Positions 9,280-18,839 of a DNA stretch of 64,000 bases are shown in pieces. The stretch covers positions 1 through 64,000 of the forward strand of contig JADJGZ010000004.1 in NCBI GenBank assembly GCA_016707785.1, read 5' to 3'. The stretch is from Bacteroidales bacterium (GTDB lineage: Bacteria > Bacteroidota > Bacteroidia > Bacteroidales > UBA4417). Each line of letters begins with the position of its first letter. Position 1 is the stretch's first letter. The notes beneath the pieces were generated by a model. It was given only the letters and a program-made list of their open reading frames with translations, did not search any database and was not told the origin of the DNA. The position numbers and the translations under genes were made by a program.

Positions 9280-10704
9280 ATGAAAATTCTACTAACAGGA
9301 GTTACAGGATATATTGCGCAACGTCTTTTGCCGGTATTGTTGCAAAACGGTCACCATGTTGTATGTTGTGTCCGTGATCAAAAGCGTTTCAATTCAAAAA
9401 CATACGCCTCTGAAAAATTAAGCGTAATTGAAGCTGATTTTCTGAAGAAAGAAAGTCTTAATTCTATACCTGGGGATATTGATGTGGCTTTTTATCTCAT
9501 TCATTCCATGTCGACTCAAACAGGTGATTTTGAATCTATGGAGCAGGTATGTGCCAGAAATTTCCGGGAACGAATACAAAATACCAATGCCCGGCAAGTA
9601 ATTTATTTAAGTGGTATTGTAAATGAATCGGAACTGTCGAAACATTTGTCGTCGCGAAAAAATGTGGAAAGTATCCTGGCGGATTCAAGCTTTGCCCTTA
9701 CCACCTTGAAGGCTGGCATTATTGTAGGATCAGGCAGTGCCTCCTTCGAAATTATCCGCGATTTGGTTGAGAAACTCCCGGTAATGATAACACCACGATG
9801 GCTTGAAACAAAATGCCAGCCTATCGCAATCCGTAATGTTATAGAATTTTTAGTGGGTGTTACCGGCAACACAGAAACCTATAATAAAAGCTACGATATA
9901 GGCGGGCCCGATATACTGAGTTACAAGCAAATGCTACTGCAATTTGCAGCGATCAGAGGTCTGAAAAGAAGAATAATCATCGTACCTGTTATGACGCCGA
10001 AAATCTCCTCGTATTGGTTATATTTCGTAACAGCAACATCATTTTCTTTAGCTAAGAATCTTGTTAATAGTATGAAAGTTGAAGTGATATGCTCTCCGAA
10101 TAATTTAGCATCAAAGCTTGGAATTTCACTGATAGATTATAATACTTCAATTAAACTGGCTTTCGATAAAATTGAGCAAAACCAAGTATTGTCGAGTTGG
10201 AAAGATGCACAAACCAGTAATCTTCTGAAAAAAGGTATTTCACAGTATATTGAAATTCCAGTAAATGGCTGTTTTATAGATGTGCGTAAAAGTAAAGTTA
10301 ATAACAGTCAGACATCTGTGAATAAAATCTGGTCGATAGGGGGTAAAACAGGCTGGTATTATGGGAATTGGCTATGGGAATCAAGAGGTTTTGTAGACAA
10401 GCTGTTAGGTGGAGTTGGAATGCGAAGAGGCCGTAAAAGTTATACAGAACTGGCAGCGGGCGATGCTTTGGATTATTGGAGGGTGCTCTATGCCGATCGT
10501 GAAGAAAAAAGGCTCTTGCTTTACGCTGAAATGAAGTTGCCGGGTGAAGCATGGCTTGAGTTTAAAATAGATGAAAAGGATTTATTGACACAAACAGCTA
10601 CTTTCAGACCTTTAGGACTGGCTGGCAGGCTATATTGGTATTCATTATTACCTTTTCATGGTTTGATTTTCAGCGGTATGTTAAAAAAAATAGCAAACGG
10701 ATAA
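9280..10704 (+). CDS. SDR-type NAD(P)-binding protein with C-terminal DUF2867
   Basis: Residues 1-230 form an extended/atypical short-chain dehydrogenase Rossmann fold. There is a TGVTGYIAQRL nucleotide loop, an AFYLIHSM segment, YLSGIV, and a YxxGGPDILSYKQML region like that of NmrA/YbjT-type proteins. From about residue 300 the chain matches DUF2867 (ISQYIEIPV..., WSIGGKTGWYYGNWLWESRG, the LLLYAEMKLPGEAWLEF strand). Such SDR-DUF2867 fusions of about 470-490 residues are widespread, and the substrate is unknown. The gene starts 34 bases after dps. Confidence 0.8.
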   Translation: MKILLTGVTGYIAQRLLPVLLQNGHHVVCCVRDQKRFNSKTYASEKLSVIEADFLKKESLNSIPGDIDVAFYLIHSMSTQTGDFESMEQVCARNFRERIQNTNARQVIYLSGIVNESELSKHLSSRKNVESILADSSFALTTLKAGIIVGSGSASFEIIRDLVEKLPVMITPRWLETKCQPIAIRNVIEFLVGVTGNTETYNKSYDIGGPDILSYKQMLLQFAAIRGLKRRIIIVPVMTPKISSYWLYFVTATSFSLAKNLVNSMKVEVICSPNNLASKLGISLIDYNTSIKLAFDKIEQNQVLSSWKDAQTSNLLKKGISQYIEIPVNGCFIDVRKSKVNNSQTSVNKIWSIGGKTGWYYGNWLWESRGFVDKLLGGVGMRRGRKSYTELAAGDALDYWRVLYADREEKRLLLYAEMKLPGEAWLEFKIDEKDLLTQTATFRPLGLAGRLYWYSLLPFHGLIFSGMLKKIANG

Positions 10705-10753
10705 CTTCAAAAACAAAAAAGTAAGTTTCACAAAAAAAATAATTGACTTCATT

Positions 10754-11728
10754 ATGAACCAAATTCTTCCCCTTCGGTCATTAGGCAAATCAGAATTGAT
10801 GATAACTCCGGTTGGTCTGGGCTGCTGGCAATTTAGCAAGCAAAATAATATGGCCGGAAAATTCTGGCCCAACATGGAAGATGATCTTATCACGCAAATG
10901 GTAAAAATCTCCCTGGAAGGTGGTATCAATTGGTTTGATACTGCCGAGTTATATGGAAATGGTGCTTCAGAGCGAGCCTTGGCAGCATCTCTCAAAGCTA
11001 CTGGCAGAAAACCTGGTGAAATTATAATAGCCACTAAATGGTGGCCGATGTTCCGATTTGCATCTAATATCCTCAAAACAATTGATCAGCGAATTGAAGC
11101 CCTGGCACCTTACCCCATTGATTTGTACCAGGTTCATCAGCCCTGGGGGTTCTCAAACACAAAAGCTGAAATGGAAGCCATGGCAAGGCTGGTTAAAGAA
11201 CACAAAATACGGTATGTAGGGGTAAGTAATTTCTCGGCTGCTCAAATGAGAAATGCATGGGAAGTTCTTCAAAAACACAACATTCATCTGGTTTCCAATC
11301 AAGTAAGGTACAATCTGCTTGACCGCAAAATTGAATCTAATGGTATTCTGCAAACTGCAAAAGAACTTGGAATTACCATCATCGCTTATTCACCGTTAGC
11401 GCAGGGGTTGGTTACCGGGAAGTTTCACGATAATCCGGAACTGTTAAAAAATATCGGCATGCGTAAACATTCTTCACAATTCAAACCCAACGGACTGGAA
11501 AAGAGCAGGCCTGTTATAAAATCTGTTCAGGAACTCGCCATTAAATACGATGTTACTCCATCGCAAATCGCACTCAACTGGCTGATTAATTCTCATGGTG
11601 ACACTGTTGTGGCTATTCCCGGCGCTACCAAAGAAGCGCACGCTAAAGAAAACGTTGGGACAATGAGGTTTAAATTAACAGCTGAAGACCTATCCATACT
11701 TGACAAAAAGAGCACTCTGTTCAGATAA
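10754..11728 (+). CDS. Aldo/keto reductase
   Basis: This is a 324-residue (alpha/beta)8 oxidoreductase. Catalytic residues are recognisable: D62 and Y67 in NWFDTAELYG, the lysine in IATKWW and the histidine in LYQVHQPWG. The NADPH-binding part is near NWLINSHGDTVVAIPGATK. It should reduce aldehydes or ketones with NADPH. It resembles the general YajO/Tas-like clade, and the substrate cannot be told. It sits 49 bases after the SDR gene and probably shares its transcript. Confidence 0.88.
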   Translation: MNQILPLRSLGKSELMITPVGLGCWQFSKQNNMAGKFWPNMEDDLITQMVKISLEGGINWFDTAELYGNGASERALAASLKATGRKPGEIIIATKWWPMFRFASNILKTIDQRIEALAPYPIDLYQVHQPWGFSNTKAEMEAMARLVKEHKIRYVGVSNFSAAQMRNAWEVLQKHNIHLVSNQVRYNLLDRKIESNGILQTAKELGITIIAYSPLAQGLVTGKFHDNPELLKNIGMRKHSSQFKPNGLEKSRPVIKSVQELAIKYDVTPSQIALNWLINSHGDTVVAIPGATKEAHAKENVGTMRFKLTAEDLSILDKKSTLFR

Positions 11729-11858
11729 AGCATGAAAAGCACAATATCACCAGCAATCGGAGCATATTTGTGATCCTTCAATTAACGGACAGTTTCTTAT
11801 CACGGAAAGACTCATTCCAGGTTGTTTCTATCAGTGACGAATTTCGAACCTGCTTATA

Positions 11859-12365
11859 ATGAGTCTATTCACCACATATTTAACTTTACAAAAAGACCAT
11901 TCAATGAACGAACTAAAAATTGGCAGCACTATTCCATCATTTACATTGCCTGATCAAAACGGAAGTCTATTCGATATTAATTCTGTGATCGGCAAAAAGA
12001 ACGTGGTGATTTATTTTTATCCCAAAGATGACAGTCCTGGCTGTACAGCACAAGCCTGCTCCTTCCGTGATCAGTTTGAGGTATTTAAGGAAGCAGATGC
12101 AGTAATTATTGGCATTAGCGGACAATCTGTCGAAAGCCATAAAGAATTTGCCATCAAACACAGGCTTACCTTTACCCTGCTGAGCGACAAAGGCAATAAA
12201 ATTCGTAAACAATTTGGCGTACCTACCAATTTATTAGGATTGCTTCCGGGCCGTGTAACCTATGTGGCAGATAAAACGGGCAAAGTAATTTATATCTTCA
12301 ATTCGCAAATGCAGGCAAGCAGGCATGTGGATGAAGCGCTAAGGATACTCAAACAAACTAAATAG
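11859..12365 (+). CDS. bcp: Thioredoxin-dependent peroxiredoxin, BCP/PrxQ type
   Basis: The motif YPKDDSPGCTAQACSFRD carries the peroxidatic cysteine and the resolving cysteine five residues later, as in atypical 2-Cys BCP/PrxQ enzymes. It reduces H2O2 and organic hydroperoxides using thioredoxin. Two starts are possible: 11859 (168 aa) or the ATG at 11904, whose MNELKIGSTIPSFTLPDQNG matches the normal family N-terminus (153 aa). I prefer 11904. It closes the dps-SDR-AKR-bcp run. Confidence 0.92.
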   Translation: MSLFTTYLTLQKDHSMNELKIGSTIPSFTLPDQNGSLFDINSVIGKKNVVIYFYPKDDSPGCTAQACSFRDQFEVFKEADAVIIGISGQSVESHKEFAIKHRLTFTLLSDKGNKIRKQFGVPTNLLGLLPGRVTYVADKTGKVIYIFNSQMQASRHVDEALRILKQTK

Positions 12366-12387
12366 ACTGAATCTTTATGAAAATGCG

Positions 12388-12585
12388 ATGCACTTTTCTT
12401 TTATATTCAGTAATCCCTGGGCCGACCAGCTCGATTTTTCCGTAAATGAATTAGCAACGGTATAAGCAGATCTTGATTGTAGTATTGGCAATGATCTTGC
12501 TAAAATGATTTAGAAGTACACCCTGAAAGAAGCCGATGACGTGAAGCGATCTAATTGCAAAGTCATTAATGCCACTTATAGATGA
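12388..12585 (+). pseudogene. Unidentified gene remnant with two internal stops
   Basis: A single frame of 66 codons from ATG 12388 to TGA 12585 reads like protein (FIFSNPWADQLDFSVNELAT, then SIGNDLAKMI, then KYTLKEADDVKRSNCKVINA) except for one TAA and one TAG. It may be a decayed gene or a fragment with substitution errors. I do not recognise the family. Confidence 0.3.
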
Positions 12586-12598
12586 GCAAAATTATGAA

Positions 12599-13156
12599 TC
12601 ATTTCCAGAAATACTTTTGTATCAAAGCCTGTAGTTCATCTTTGTGGATAGGCTTGGCAATATAATCGTTGCATCCTGCTTCTATTGATTTCTCCCTGTC
12701 GCCGGTTAAACCATGAGCGGTTTGTGCAATTATAATAACCTCTTTGTTAGATTCCCTGATTTGCCTTGTGGCTTCGTATCCACCCATTTCGGGCAAACGA
12801 ATGTCCATCAGTATCAGGTCAATGTCCGGATTGGAAAGGCACATTTCAACTGCTTCAACACCTGTTCCCGCCTTTAAAATTTCTTTGCTGAACATATTGA
12901 CTGTTTCGTCCAGCAACATTCCTGAAACCTCATCATCTTCTACAATCAGAATTTTTAGTTTCCTGAAATCATTGGTTTTCCCTGAAGACTCAGGTTGTTG
13001 TTTATTGGTTTCTTTAACTGCATTGGTTTTATAAGGCAAGGTGAAATAAAACGATGAGCCTATTCCCTCTTCGCTTACAACCCAAATTTCGCCACCAAGC
13101 ATTTTGACATAGGCTTTGGAAATTGACAATCCCAGGCCTGCACCCTGGTATGCCAT
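12599..13156 (-). CDS. Hybrid histidine kinase, C-terminal ATPase end and receiver domain
   Basis: This is the third piece of the sensor kinase that begins at 16028. It opens with the G2 box of the HATPase domain (AYQGAGLGLSISKAYVKMLG) and then carries a response-regulator receiver domain: KILIVEDDEVSGMLL, the phospho-acceptor aspartate in LILMDIRLPEMGGYEA, the T/S in IIAQTAHG and the K in DYIAKPI. In hybrid kinases the phosphoryl group moves from the histidine to this aspartate. The chain was separated from 13075-13950 by a one-base frameshift near 13155. Confidence 0.85.
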   Translation of the reverse strand: MAYQGAGLGLSISKAYVKMLGGEIWVVSEEGIGSSFYFTLPYKTNAVKETNKQQPESSGKTNDFRKLKILIVEDDEVSGMLLDETVNMFSKEILKAGTGVEAVEMCLSNPDIDLILMDIRLPEMGGYEATRQIRESNKEVIIIAQTAHGLTGDREKSIEAGCNDYIAKPIHKDELQALIQKYFWK

Positions 13157-13950
13157 TTTCCAGCAATATCAGCCTGAATAAAACGCTCAAAGATTGCTTC
13201 CTGCCTGTCGATGGGTATTCCGATCCCTGAATCCTTAACATAAAATTCCAGGAATTCTTCTTTTAACTGATACCCAAATTCAATGGCTCCTTTGTGACTG
13301 AATTTTATAGCATTTTTAACAAGATTGGTTATAATAGAATAGAACTTCTCATTGTCGGTTTTAATGCACACATGATTATCGGGCAGGGATTTCCCGACAA
13401 TTAAATGTATTCCTTTCTCGTCGGCCTGTGGTTTGAAGAAGGAATAAATATAGTCGAGTTTCTCATTAATATTCGACTCTTCTATTTCAACTGTTATCAG
13501 GCCGGCTTCAATTTTCGAAATATCAATAATATCGTTAATAATATTAAGCATACGAGCCCCACTCTTTTCTATGATCCGGATGTACTCTTTCTGCTGTTCT
13601 CCGGTGAGGTTAGGTCTTTTCAACAATTCAGAAAATCCTAAGATTCCGTTCATCGGGGTTCGTATTTCATGGCTCATATTGGCAAGGAATGCAGACTTAA
13701 GGCGATCGCTCTCAAGGGCCTTATCTTTTGCTTTAATAAGTTCTTGTTCAGCAATCTTACGTTCTGTAATGTTTTCATGCATAAAAACAAAACGCTCAGG
13801 CTTGCCAATACTATTATTTAATGGGAATATCAGTGCACGAATCCAGAGTGGAATATCAGGGGCTTCAGCTATAGCATCATGTGCATTGAAGTATATATCA
13901 GGTAAATGAACAAGCTCACCATTTAAAGCCCTTGATACCAGATCCTTCAA
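13075..13950 (-). CDS. Hybrid histidine kinase, central HisKA and HATPase part
   Basis: The piece starts inside a PAS domain (DLVSRALNGELVHLPDIYFN), followed by a HisKA dimerisation helix with the phosphorylated histidine in FLANMSHEIRTPMNGILG, the N box (ITNLVKNAIKFSHKGAIEFG) and the G1 box (VKDSGIGIP). The frame then runs off at ADIAGKW, where the next piece supplies the G2 box. It is bounded by frameshifts at about 14040 and about 13155. Together the three parts give one kinase of about 1,130 residues. Confidence 0.85.
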   Translation of the reverse strand: MKDLVSRALNGELVHLPDIYFNAHDAIAEAPDIPLWIRALIFPLNNSIGKPERFVFMHENITERKIAEQELIKAKDKALESDRLKSAFLANMSHEIRTPMNGILGFSELLKRPNLTGEQQKEYIRIIEKSGARMLNIINDIIDISKIEAGLITVEIEESNINEKLDYIYSFFKPQADEKGIHLIVGKSLPDNHVCIKTDNEKFYSIITNLVKNAIKFSHKGAIEFGYQLKEEFLEFYVKDSGIGIPIDRQEAIFERFIQADIAGKWHTRVQAWDCQFPKPMSKCLVAKFGL

Positions 13951-13967
13951 TTCGCTGCCCTTACTTT

Positions 13968-16028
13968 TTAAATCCTCAAAAATCGAAAACTCAGGTGGTG
14001 GAACAGCACCAAAAAGATTAATAAAGGCAGGATTCCCCTCAGAGTATGCCCTTCTTTATCGACTACTTGAATCGACATTGGGTTATTCTCAATAATATCA
14101 TTTAATAAGGCCTCTGCATTTTTTTGTTCTGTAATGTTTTCATGCAATAATACTATTTTATTAGGAGTCCCATTACTATCATTTAATGTAAAACCCAGTG
14201 CTTTTACCCATTCCGGCGAATCAGGGAATGATGGGTCAACATCATGAACATTATAATATGAATCAGGAAAGTAGACAACTTCTCCTTTTTTAATCCGTTC
14301 AAACAATTTACCAAAACCCTGCGCTAATAATTGAGTATCTTTTAATACCGAGTAATCAGATGGAGGCTTTACTCCAAAAAGTTTAGTATGTGCAGAATTT
14401 ACCTGAATTGGATATCCTTCCATATTCAGAATTTGAATAGACATAGGATTTTTTTCAATAATATCCTTAAATATGGCTTCTGATAGCCTATTCTCAGTAA
14501 AATCAGTATGTATACCAAATAGACGAATAACCTTGCCTTCATCGTTTTTTAATGAAGCGGCTTTATTATGAATCCATCGATAAGTTCCATCCTTATGGCG
14601 AAATCTGAAATCCAGAATAAAATGCTCAACTGGTTGGTTTAAATATGAATATACTGCATTCTGGCAATATTCCTTTTCATCAGGATGAAGGTGCTCAACC
14701 CAGGTATTAAATTCATTTTTCAACTCATAATCCTGGTATCCAATTTGCTTTTTCCATTGCTCAGAATAGAAAACTTCGTTGGTTTCAACATTCCAATCCC
14801 ATATTCCTTCTTCAGAAGCTTCAATAACAAGAGAATAGCGTTCTTCGCTCTTCTTCAGTTTTTCCTGGGCCCGTTGGCGCTCGATGATCGTACCAATCAG
14901 TCGTGCCGAGGCATGAAGCCGATGTTTTGTCAGCTCAATGATGTATGGCGGGCGCGATTCGTACTGCATGGCAAGGGCTTGCAGCTCTGCATAGTCAACT
15001 TGATAATTTGATGCCAATTCACGTAGTTTCTCCTCATCATTTGGAGGGTCGCCATAACCAAAATTGATCGCACCAACAATCTCATCACCAACCCTGATTA
15101 GCACTGCATAGAGATGGATCCCACCATCACAGTCAATGTCAGCAGGCTGTCCTGTTTCGATAGCTGTCTTAGATGCGCGCGACCAACAGGATTCATGACA
15201 GTGCCACCGACCAGAGTTCAGCGCCTCGCGGTTATCGTTGGTGTCACATAGCGCGCGGGATGCAGCATCCATGAAGCGGCACCAGCCAGAGGAGAATATA
15301 CCCAATGCGTAATCACCGTTTTTTTCATAAACAGCTGTAGAGGTATCGAGCAGGTTAAGATAGTCGCCCACAATGTCGGTTAGCGTCTCTTCACCTACCG
15401 AGTCGAGAATAAGCCGGGAGGTGTTAAGCGCAACCAGGTCGCCATAAGGTGGATTATAGGCCAGTGCTTGCTTTTCAGATGGATGGTGAGTGCTGGTCAA
15501 CAGCCATTCAAGGCGTTTCATTTCCTTTTGAGCTAACCTTGCCTTTGTTATATCCTGTAAAATACAATGTGTTTGCTTAAAATCACCTTTCAAATCATAG
15601 CCTATTCTGCCCTCAAAAGCTATAAACAGCACTGAACCCTCTTTATGGATCATTTCAAATTCGCTGTGAATATGACCCTGAGCTTTAAAAACAGGAAACC
15701 GCATTCGAAATCCATCCTGATAGGCAGGTGTAAGAAAATCACCAAACCACTTGCCAATTACTTCTTCACGCTGATAACCCAACAAATCGAGCCACTGCTG
15801 ATTGACTTCAATAAAATAACCATCAATATCAAGAGACTGATAACCCAAAGGTGCTTTGTTAAACAAAAGCTGAAACCGCTCTTCGCTCGCCCGCAGCTCA
15901 ACTTCGGTATGATTATGGGAAAGCAGCTCAGCTTCAGATGTTGCTTTTAAGGAACTATGCGCGAGCCTCAATTCCTGTAACTCACTGATGAGTTGTTCTT
16001 TGGATTTTTGTAAATCATTCATAAACAT
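13968..16028 (-). CDS. Hybrid histidine kinase, N-terminal sensor part (PAS-PocR-PAS-PAS-PAS)
   Basis: The order of domains is a coiled leader (1-40), PAS (about 45-165, FQLLFNKAPLGYQSLDIDGY), a PocR-type ligand domain (about 170-360) with the conserved cysteine cluster GRWHCHESCW and DCDGGIHLYAVLI, then PAS (about 395-510, EGIWDWNVETNEVFYSEQWK) and PAS (about 520-640), and the start of a further PAS cut by a frameshift at about 14040. No transmembrane helix is visible, so it is probably cytoplasmic. PocR domains are thought to bind small hydrocarbon derivatives. The PocR segment has higher G+C and different codon use from the flanking PAS code. Confidence 0.85.
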   Translation of the reverse strand: MFMNDLQKSKEQLISELQELRLAHSSLKATSEAELLSHNHTEVELRASEERFQLLFNKAPLGYQSLDIDGYFIEVNQQWLDLLGYQREEVIGKWFGDFLTPAYQDGFRMRFPVFKAQGHIHSEFEMIHKEGSVLFIAFEGRIGYDLKGDFKQTHCILQDITKARLAQKEMKRLEWLLTSTHHPSEKQALAYNPPYGDLVALNTSRLILDSVGEETLTDIVGDYLNLLDTSTAVYEKNGDYALGIFSSGWCRFMDAASRALCDTNDNREALNSGRWHCHESCWSRASKTAIETGQPADIDCDGGIHLYAVLIRVGDEIVGAINFGYGDPPNDEEKLRELASNYQVDYAELQALAMQYESRPPYIIELTKHRLHASARLIGTIIERQRAQEKLKKSEERYSLVIEASEEGIWDWNVETNEVFYSEQWKKQIGYQDYELKNEFNTWVEHLHPDEKEYCQNAVYSYLNQPVEHFILDFRFRHKDGTYRWIHNKAASLKNDEGKVIRLFGIHTDFTENRLSEAIFKDIIEKNPMSIQILNMEGYPIQVNSAHTKLFGVKPPSDYSVLKDTQLLAQGFGKLFERIKKGEVVYFPDSYYNVHDVDPSFPDSPEWVKALGFTLNDSNGTPNKIVLLHENITEQKNAEALLNDIIENNPMSIQVVDKEGHTLRGILPLLIFLVLFHHLSFRFLRI

Positions 16029-16361
16029 ACTCCTTATTTAACGGTAAGCATTTTTATGTAGGCGACTTCTCAGTCAATGGTTATAGCCGGATCATGCATG
16101 GCTGGTTTCCACATCGATCTAAGGGAACCGTATCGTAAAGGCATCGGTTCCGTCAACTGGAGAAGATTCCCTGCATACAGCCTGCCAAGCTATAAACAAA
16201 GGCTCTTCCAGTTTACTCACGAATATAATAAATATACTGATCTGAATGGGTCTGCCACCCGACAAAAGACTGAAAGTTACTCCACGCTGCATAACTCATT
16301 CGAATCACAGTCACGTATGAGCATAAAAACTGTACTTCAAATTTAATGATTTCCTTAAATT
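16029..16361. other. Intergenic stretch, no supported gene
   Basis: A plus-strand frame at 16077-16346 could encode 89 residues with no family resemblance, signal or upstream context, and I do not support it. G+C is somewhat higher than in nearby intergenic DNA. No tRNA, hairpin terminator or repeat was found. Confidence 0.4.
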
Positions 16362-16865
16362 TTAAGTACTTTTAAATAATTCCCATGAGAAGGAAAAATA
16401 TCTTTTTACCCTTAATTGATACTTAACATATTCGTCACCAAACCTATTCTTCATAAAAGCCTCTTCTCCTTTTATTATCAAATGATAGGTAATTAAACTG
16501 TATACTCCTAAAATTAAAATGAGCCAATGGAAGGTAAAAACTAAAGATGCAATTGTAATTAAATCAAAACCCACATACATGGGATTTCTGCTAAATTTAT
16601 AAATTCCATTAGTTTTTAATGTTGTGTCCTCCGAAGGCAATCCCAGGCGTGTTGATTTCCCTAGGTTTACAAGACTTATCACGGTAAATAATAATCCCGC
16701 AAAAAGTAAAATTATTGATGCATAATTATTGTAAAAAAACAATTTTCTCTCTATTATATTGATATCGAATAGCATCAAAAACAAAACAATCCAAGTAATA
16801 TACCCGGATATTTTTCCTGAATAAAAGAGTATCGGGTTAATCGTTGTTCGTCCTATTAGTTCCAT
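16362..16865 (-). CDS. Isoprenylcysteine carboxylmethyltransferase/PEMT family membrane methyltransferase
   Basis: The protein has 167 residues with four hydrophobic segments. The family signature is clear: TNGIYKFSRNPMYVGFDL (the S-adenosylmethionine site with R-N-P-x-Y) and the C-terminal GEEAFMKNRFGDEYVKYQLR-V-KRY. Relatives methylate phospholipids, isoprenylcysteine or other membrane substrates using SAM. The bacterial substrate is usually unknown. It is a monocistronic unit, convergent with nothing nearby. Confidence 0.85.
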   Translation of the reverse strand: MELIGRTTINPILFYSGKISGYITWIVLFLMLFDINIIERKLFFYNNYASIILLFAGLLFTVISLVNLGKSTRLGLPSEDTTLKTNGIYKFSRNPMYVGFDLITIASLVFTFHWLILILGVYSLITYHLIIKGEEAFMKNRFGDEYVKYQLRVKRYFSFSWELFKST

Positions 16866-17107
16866 ATTATATTTTTCATCGAAAAATACATAAATTTGCC
16901 GGGTCTAAAAACATTGGATGTTTAAGTTGAAAATGGATCTGGTAAAGTAAATAACCTTTGGTATTTTGCCCAAGGTTATCCCTTCGTTAAACTCCGGCAA
17001 TCTCTTGCCCGGGTTATTATCACGTGAATATATAAAAATTATCGAAGCAAGGCCTGGCATGGATTGTATTCCTATGCCCTGTTTTCAACAACATAAATTT
17101 AAACATC

Positions 17108-17881
17108 ATGAATAACGAAAATAAATCCATTCACGAATTCGACTTCAATTTAATCTGTGAATATTTTTCAAGTCTCGAACGTCAAGGGCCTGGCAGCCCC
17201 GAAGTAACTATCAAAGCATTAAACTTTACCGGTAATCTCACCCGGGAATCCCGTATTGCCGACATTGGCTGCGGAACAGGCGGCCAATCGGTGGTATTGG
17301 CACAACATACACCGGGACATATTACAGGTATCGACCTTTTCCCTGCTTTCATTGACCAGTTGAATGTGAATGCCAACAAACTGAATATTCAGGATAGACT
17401 AAAAGGCATTGTCGGTTCAATGGACAACCTCCCTTTTCAGCATGAAGAGTTAGACCTTATCTGGTCGGAAGGTGCAATCTATAATATTGGATTTGAGAAG
17501 GGGCTGAAAGAGTGGAATCAATTCCTGAAACCGGGCGGTTACATTGCTGTTACAGATGCTTCCTGGTTTACAGAAGAACGGCCTGCTGAAATCAATGCAT
17601 TCTGGCAGGATGCTTACCCTGAAATTGACACGATCCCCAATAAGGTCGCCCAATTACAAAAAGCCGGGTATATTCCGGTTGCGAGCTTTATCCTGCCGGA
17701 AAACTGCTGGACGGAACATTTCTATGTCCCTCAAATGGAGGCACAGAGAATTTTCCTGTCAAAGTATAAAGGCAATCCAACGGCTGAGGAACTTATCGCA
17801 TCTCAGCAACATGAAGCGCAATTATACGCCAGGTATAAAGCGTATTATGGCTATGTATTCTATATTGGAAAGAAGATCTAA
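17108..17881 (+). CDS. Class I SAM-dependent methyltransferase
   Basis: The 257-residue protein has motif I IADIGCGTGGQSVVLAQ for SAM binding, the acidic residue after strand 2 (ITGIDLFPAFIDQL), motif II-like LDLIWSEGAIYNIGF and the LKPGGYIAVTDASWF post-III segment. This matches the UbiE/Methyltransf_11 superfamily. Its substrate is unknown. A good hairpin terminator follows within 15 bases of the stop, so it is a single-gene unit. Confidence 0.88.
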   Translation: MNNENKSIHEFDFNLICEYFSSLERQGPGSPEVTIKALNFTGNLTRESRIADIGCGTGGQSVVLAQHTPGHITGIDLFPAFIDQLNVNANKLNIQDRLKGIVGSMDNLPFQHEELDLIWSEGAIYNIGFEKGLKEWNQFLKPGGYIAVTDASWFTEERPAEINAFWQDAYPEIDTIPNKVAQLQKAGYIPVASFILPENCWTEHFYVPQMEAQRIFLSKYKGNPTAEELIASQQHEAQLYARYKAYYGYVFYIGKKI

Positions 17882-17895
17882 GTAATCATTCAAAA

Positions 17896-17930
17896 CGGAC
17901 TGTCCTGTTCTCAGGGCAGTCCGCTTTTGT
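17896..17930 (+). terminator. Intrinsic terminator after the methyltransferase gene
   Basis: The stem CGGACTGTCC/GGGCAGTCCG has 10 base pairs with one weak G-T-type pair and an 8-base loop, followed by CTTTTGTT. It begins 15 bases past the stop. Confidence 0.75.
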
Positions 17931-18192
17931 TACAATGTATGAAGGTTGGGTCATGCAAGAATCGGGTCCTGTCCAGAAACCGTAAAAGAAAAGGATTGGG
18001 GACAGTTCTGCCTCATTCAATCTGGCTGGTTTATGGAACAAAGCTTCTGGATTCTGTCTGCCAGTATGCTATTCCGGATTCTCCCAGGTATACAACTTTT
18101 TCTATTGATGTCCAGTCTATAGTCTGAAATGGGATGTTGCTCATTTTATTCTTTTGTCAACTTCAATCAACTTATTAACGGTTGGATTACTC
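17931..18192. other. Intergenic stretch without a supported gene
   Basis: A 66-codon plus-strand frame (17927-18127) overlaps the terminator tail and has no protein-like features. Nothing else was recognised. Confidence 0.4.
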
Positions 18193-18660
18193 CTATCTAA
18201 TTGTTGCATTGTGTTTCACCTTAAAATTAACTGAATTTGCTATAAAACAAAGTTCATTAGCTTTTTGATGTAACTCATCAATTTTGCCAGCCAGATCAAT
18301 ATTCTCAATAGTGACTACCGGATTAAGAATTACTTCTTTAAATCTCCCTCCACCGTTTTCAGTTTCACTCAATATTCCAACTGGATTATCAATATAATCA
18401 GTAATAACAATTCCACTTTCAGCGCACAAGTGCAGAAACCAAAGCATATGACAACCCGAAAGCGAGGCTAATAATAATTCTTCAGGATTATATTTTGTCT
18501 TATCACCACGAAATACGGGGTCAGAAGAAGCAAAAATACCGACTTTGTTTTCAGCCTGAATGGTATAACTCCTTTCATAAGACCGATAATCAAGAGTTCC
18601 ACTTCCGGTGTTACCAGTCCATTTAATTGCCAATTGGTATAAATGTTCTTTAATCATCAT
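18193..18660 (-). CDS. OsmC family protein
   Basis: It has 155 residues. The OsmC/Ohr fold signatures are visible: PEELLLASLSGCHMLWFLHL with the first redox cysteine, and the C-terminal ANELCFIANSVNFKVKH with the second cysteine and the usual CxxxNS pattern. Such proteins reduce organic hydroperoxides or act as related thiol peroxidases. The sequence is closer to the general OsmC/YhfA type than to OhrA. It stands alone on the minus strand. Confidence 0.85.
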   Translation of the reverse strand: MMIKEHLYQLAIKWTGNTGSGTLDYRSYERSYTIQAENKVGIFASSDPVFRGDKTKYNPEELLLASLSGCHMLWFLHLCAESGIVITDYIDNPVGILSETENGGGRFKEVILNPVVTIENIDLAGKIDELHQKANELCFIANSVNFKVKHNATIR

Positions 18661-18839
18661 TTAACTATTTGTTGTACTTTTTAAATGCCCGGTAAGAAAG
18701 TGCGCCTGGGTGTTACCCAAAGCTTCATCATGTCATATCTTTTTAGGGTTGCCACATGTTTATTTTTTACAATGATTGATTACTAACTGAGCATTAGTCA
18801 ATGGCTAAAATTCCGATACAGACAGCTGCAGGCATTTAT

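Noticed and set aside
16077..16346. 89-codon plus-strand frame
   Set aside because: No similarity, no signal and no clear start context. It might be a remnant but cannot be supported.
17927..18127. 66-codon plus-strand frame
   Set aside because: It starts inside the terminator tail of the methyltransferase gene and has no protein-like pattern.
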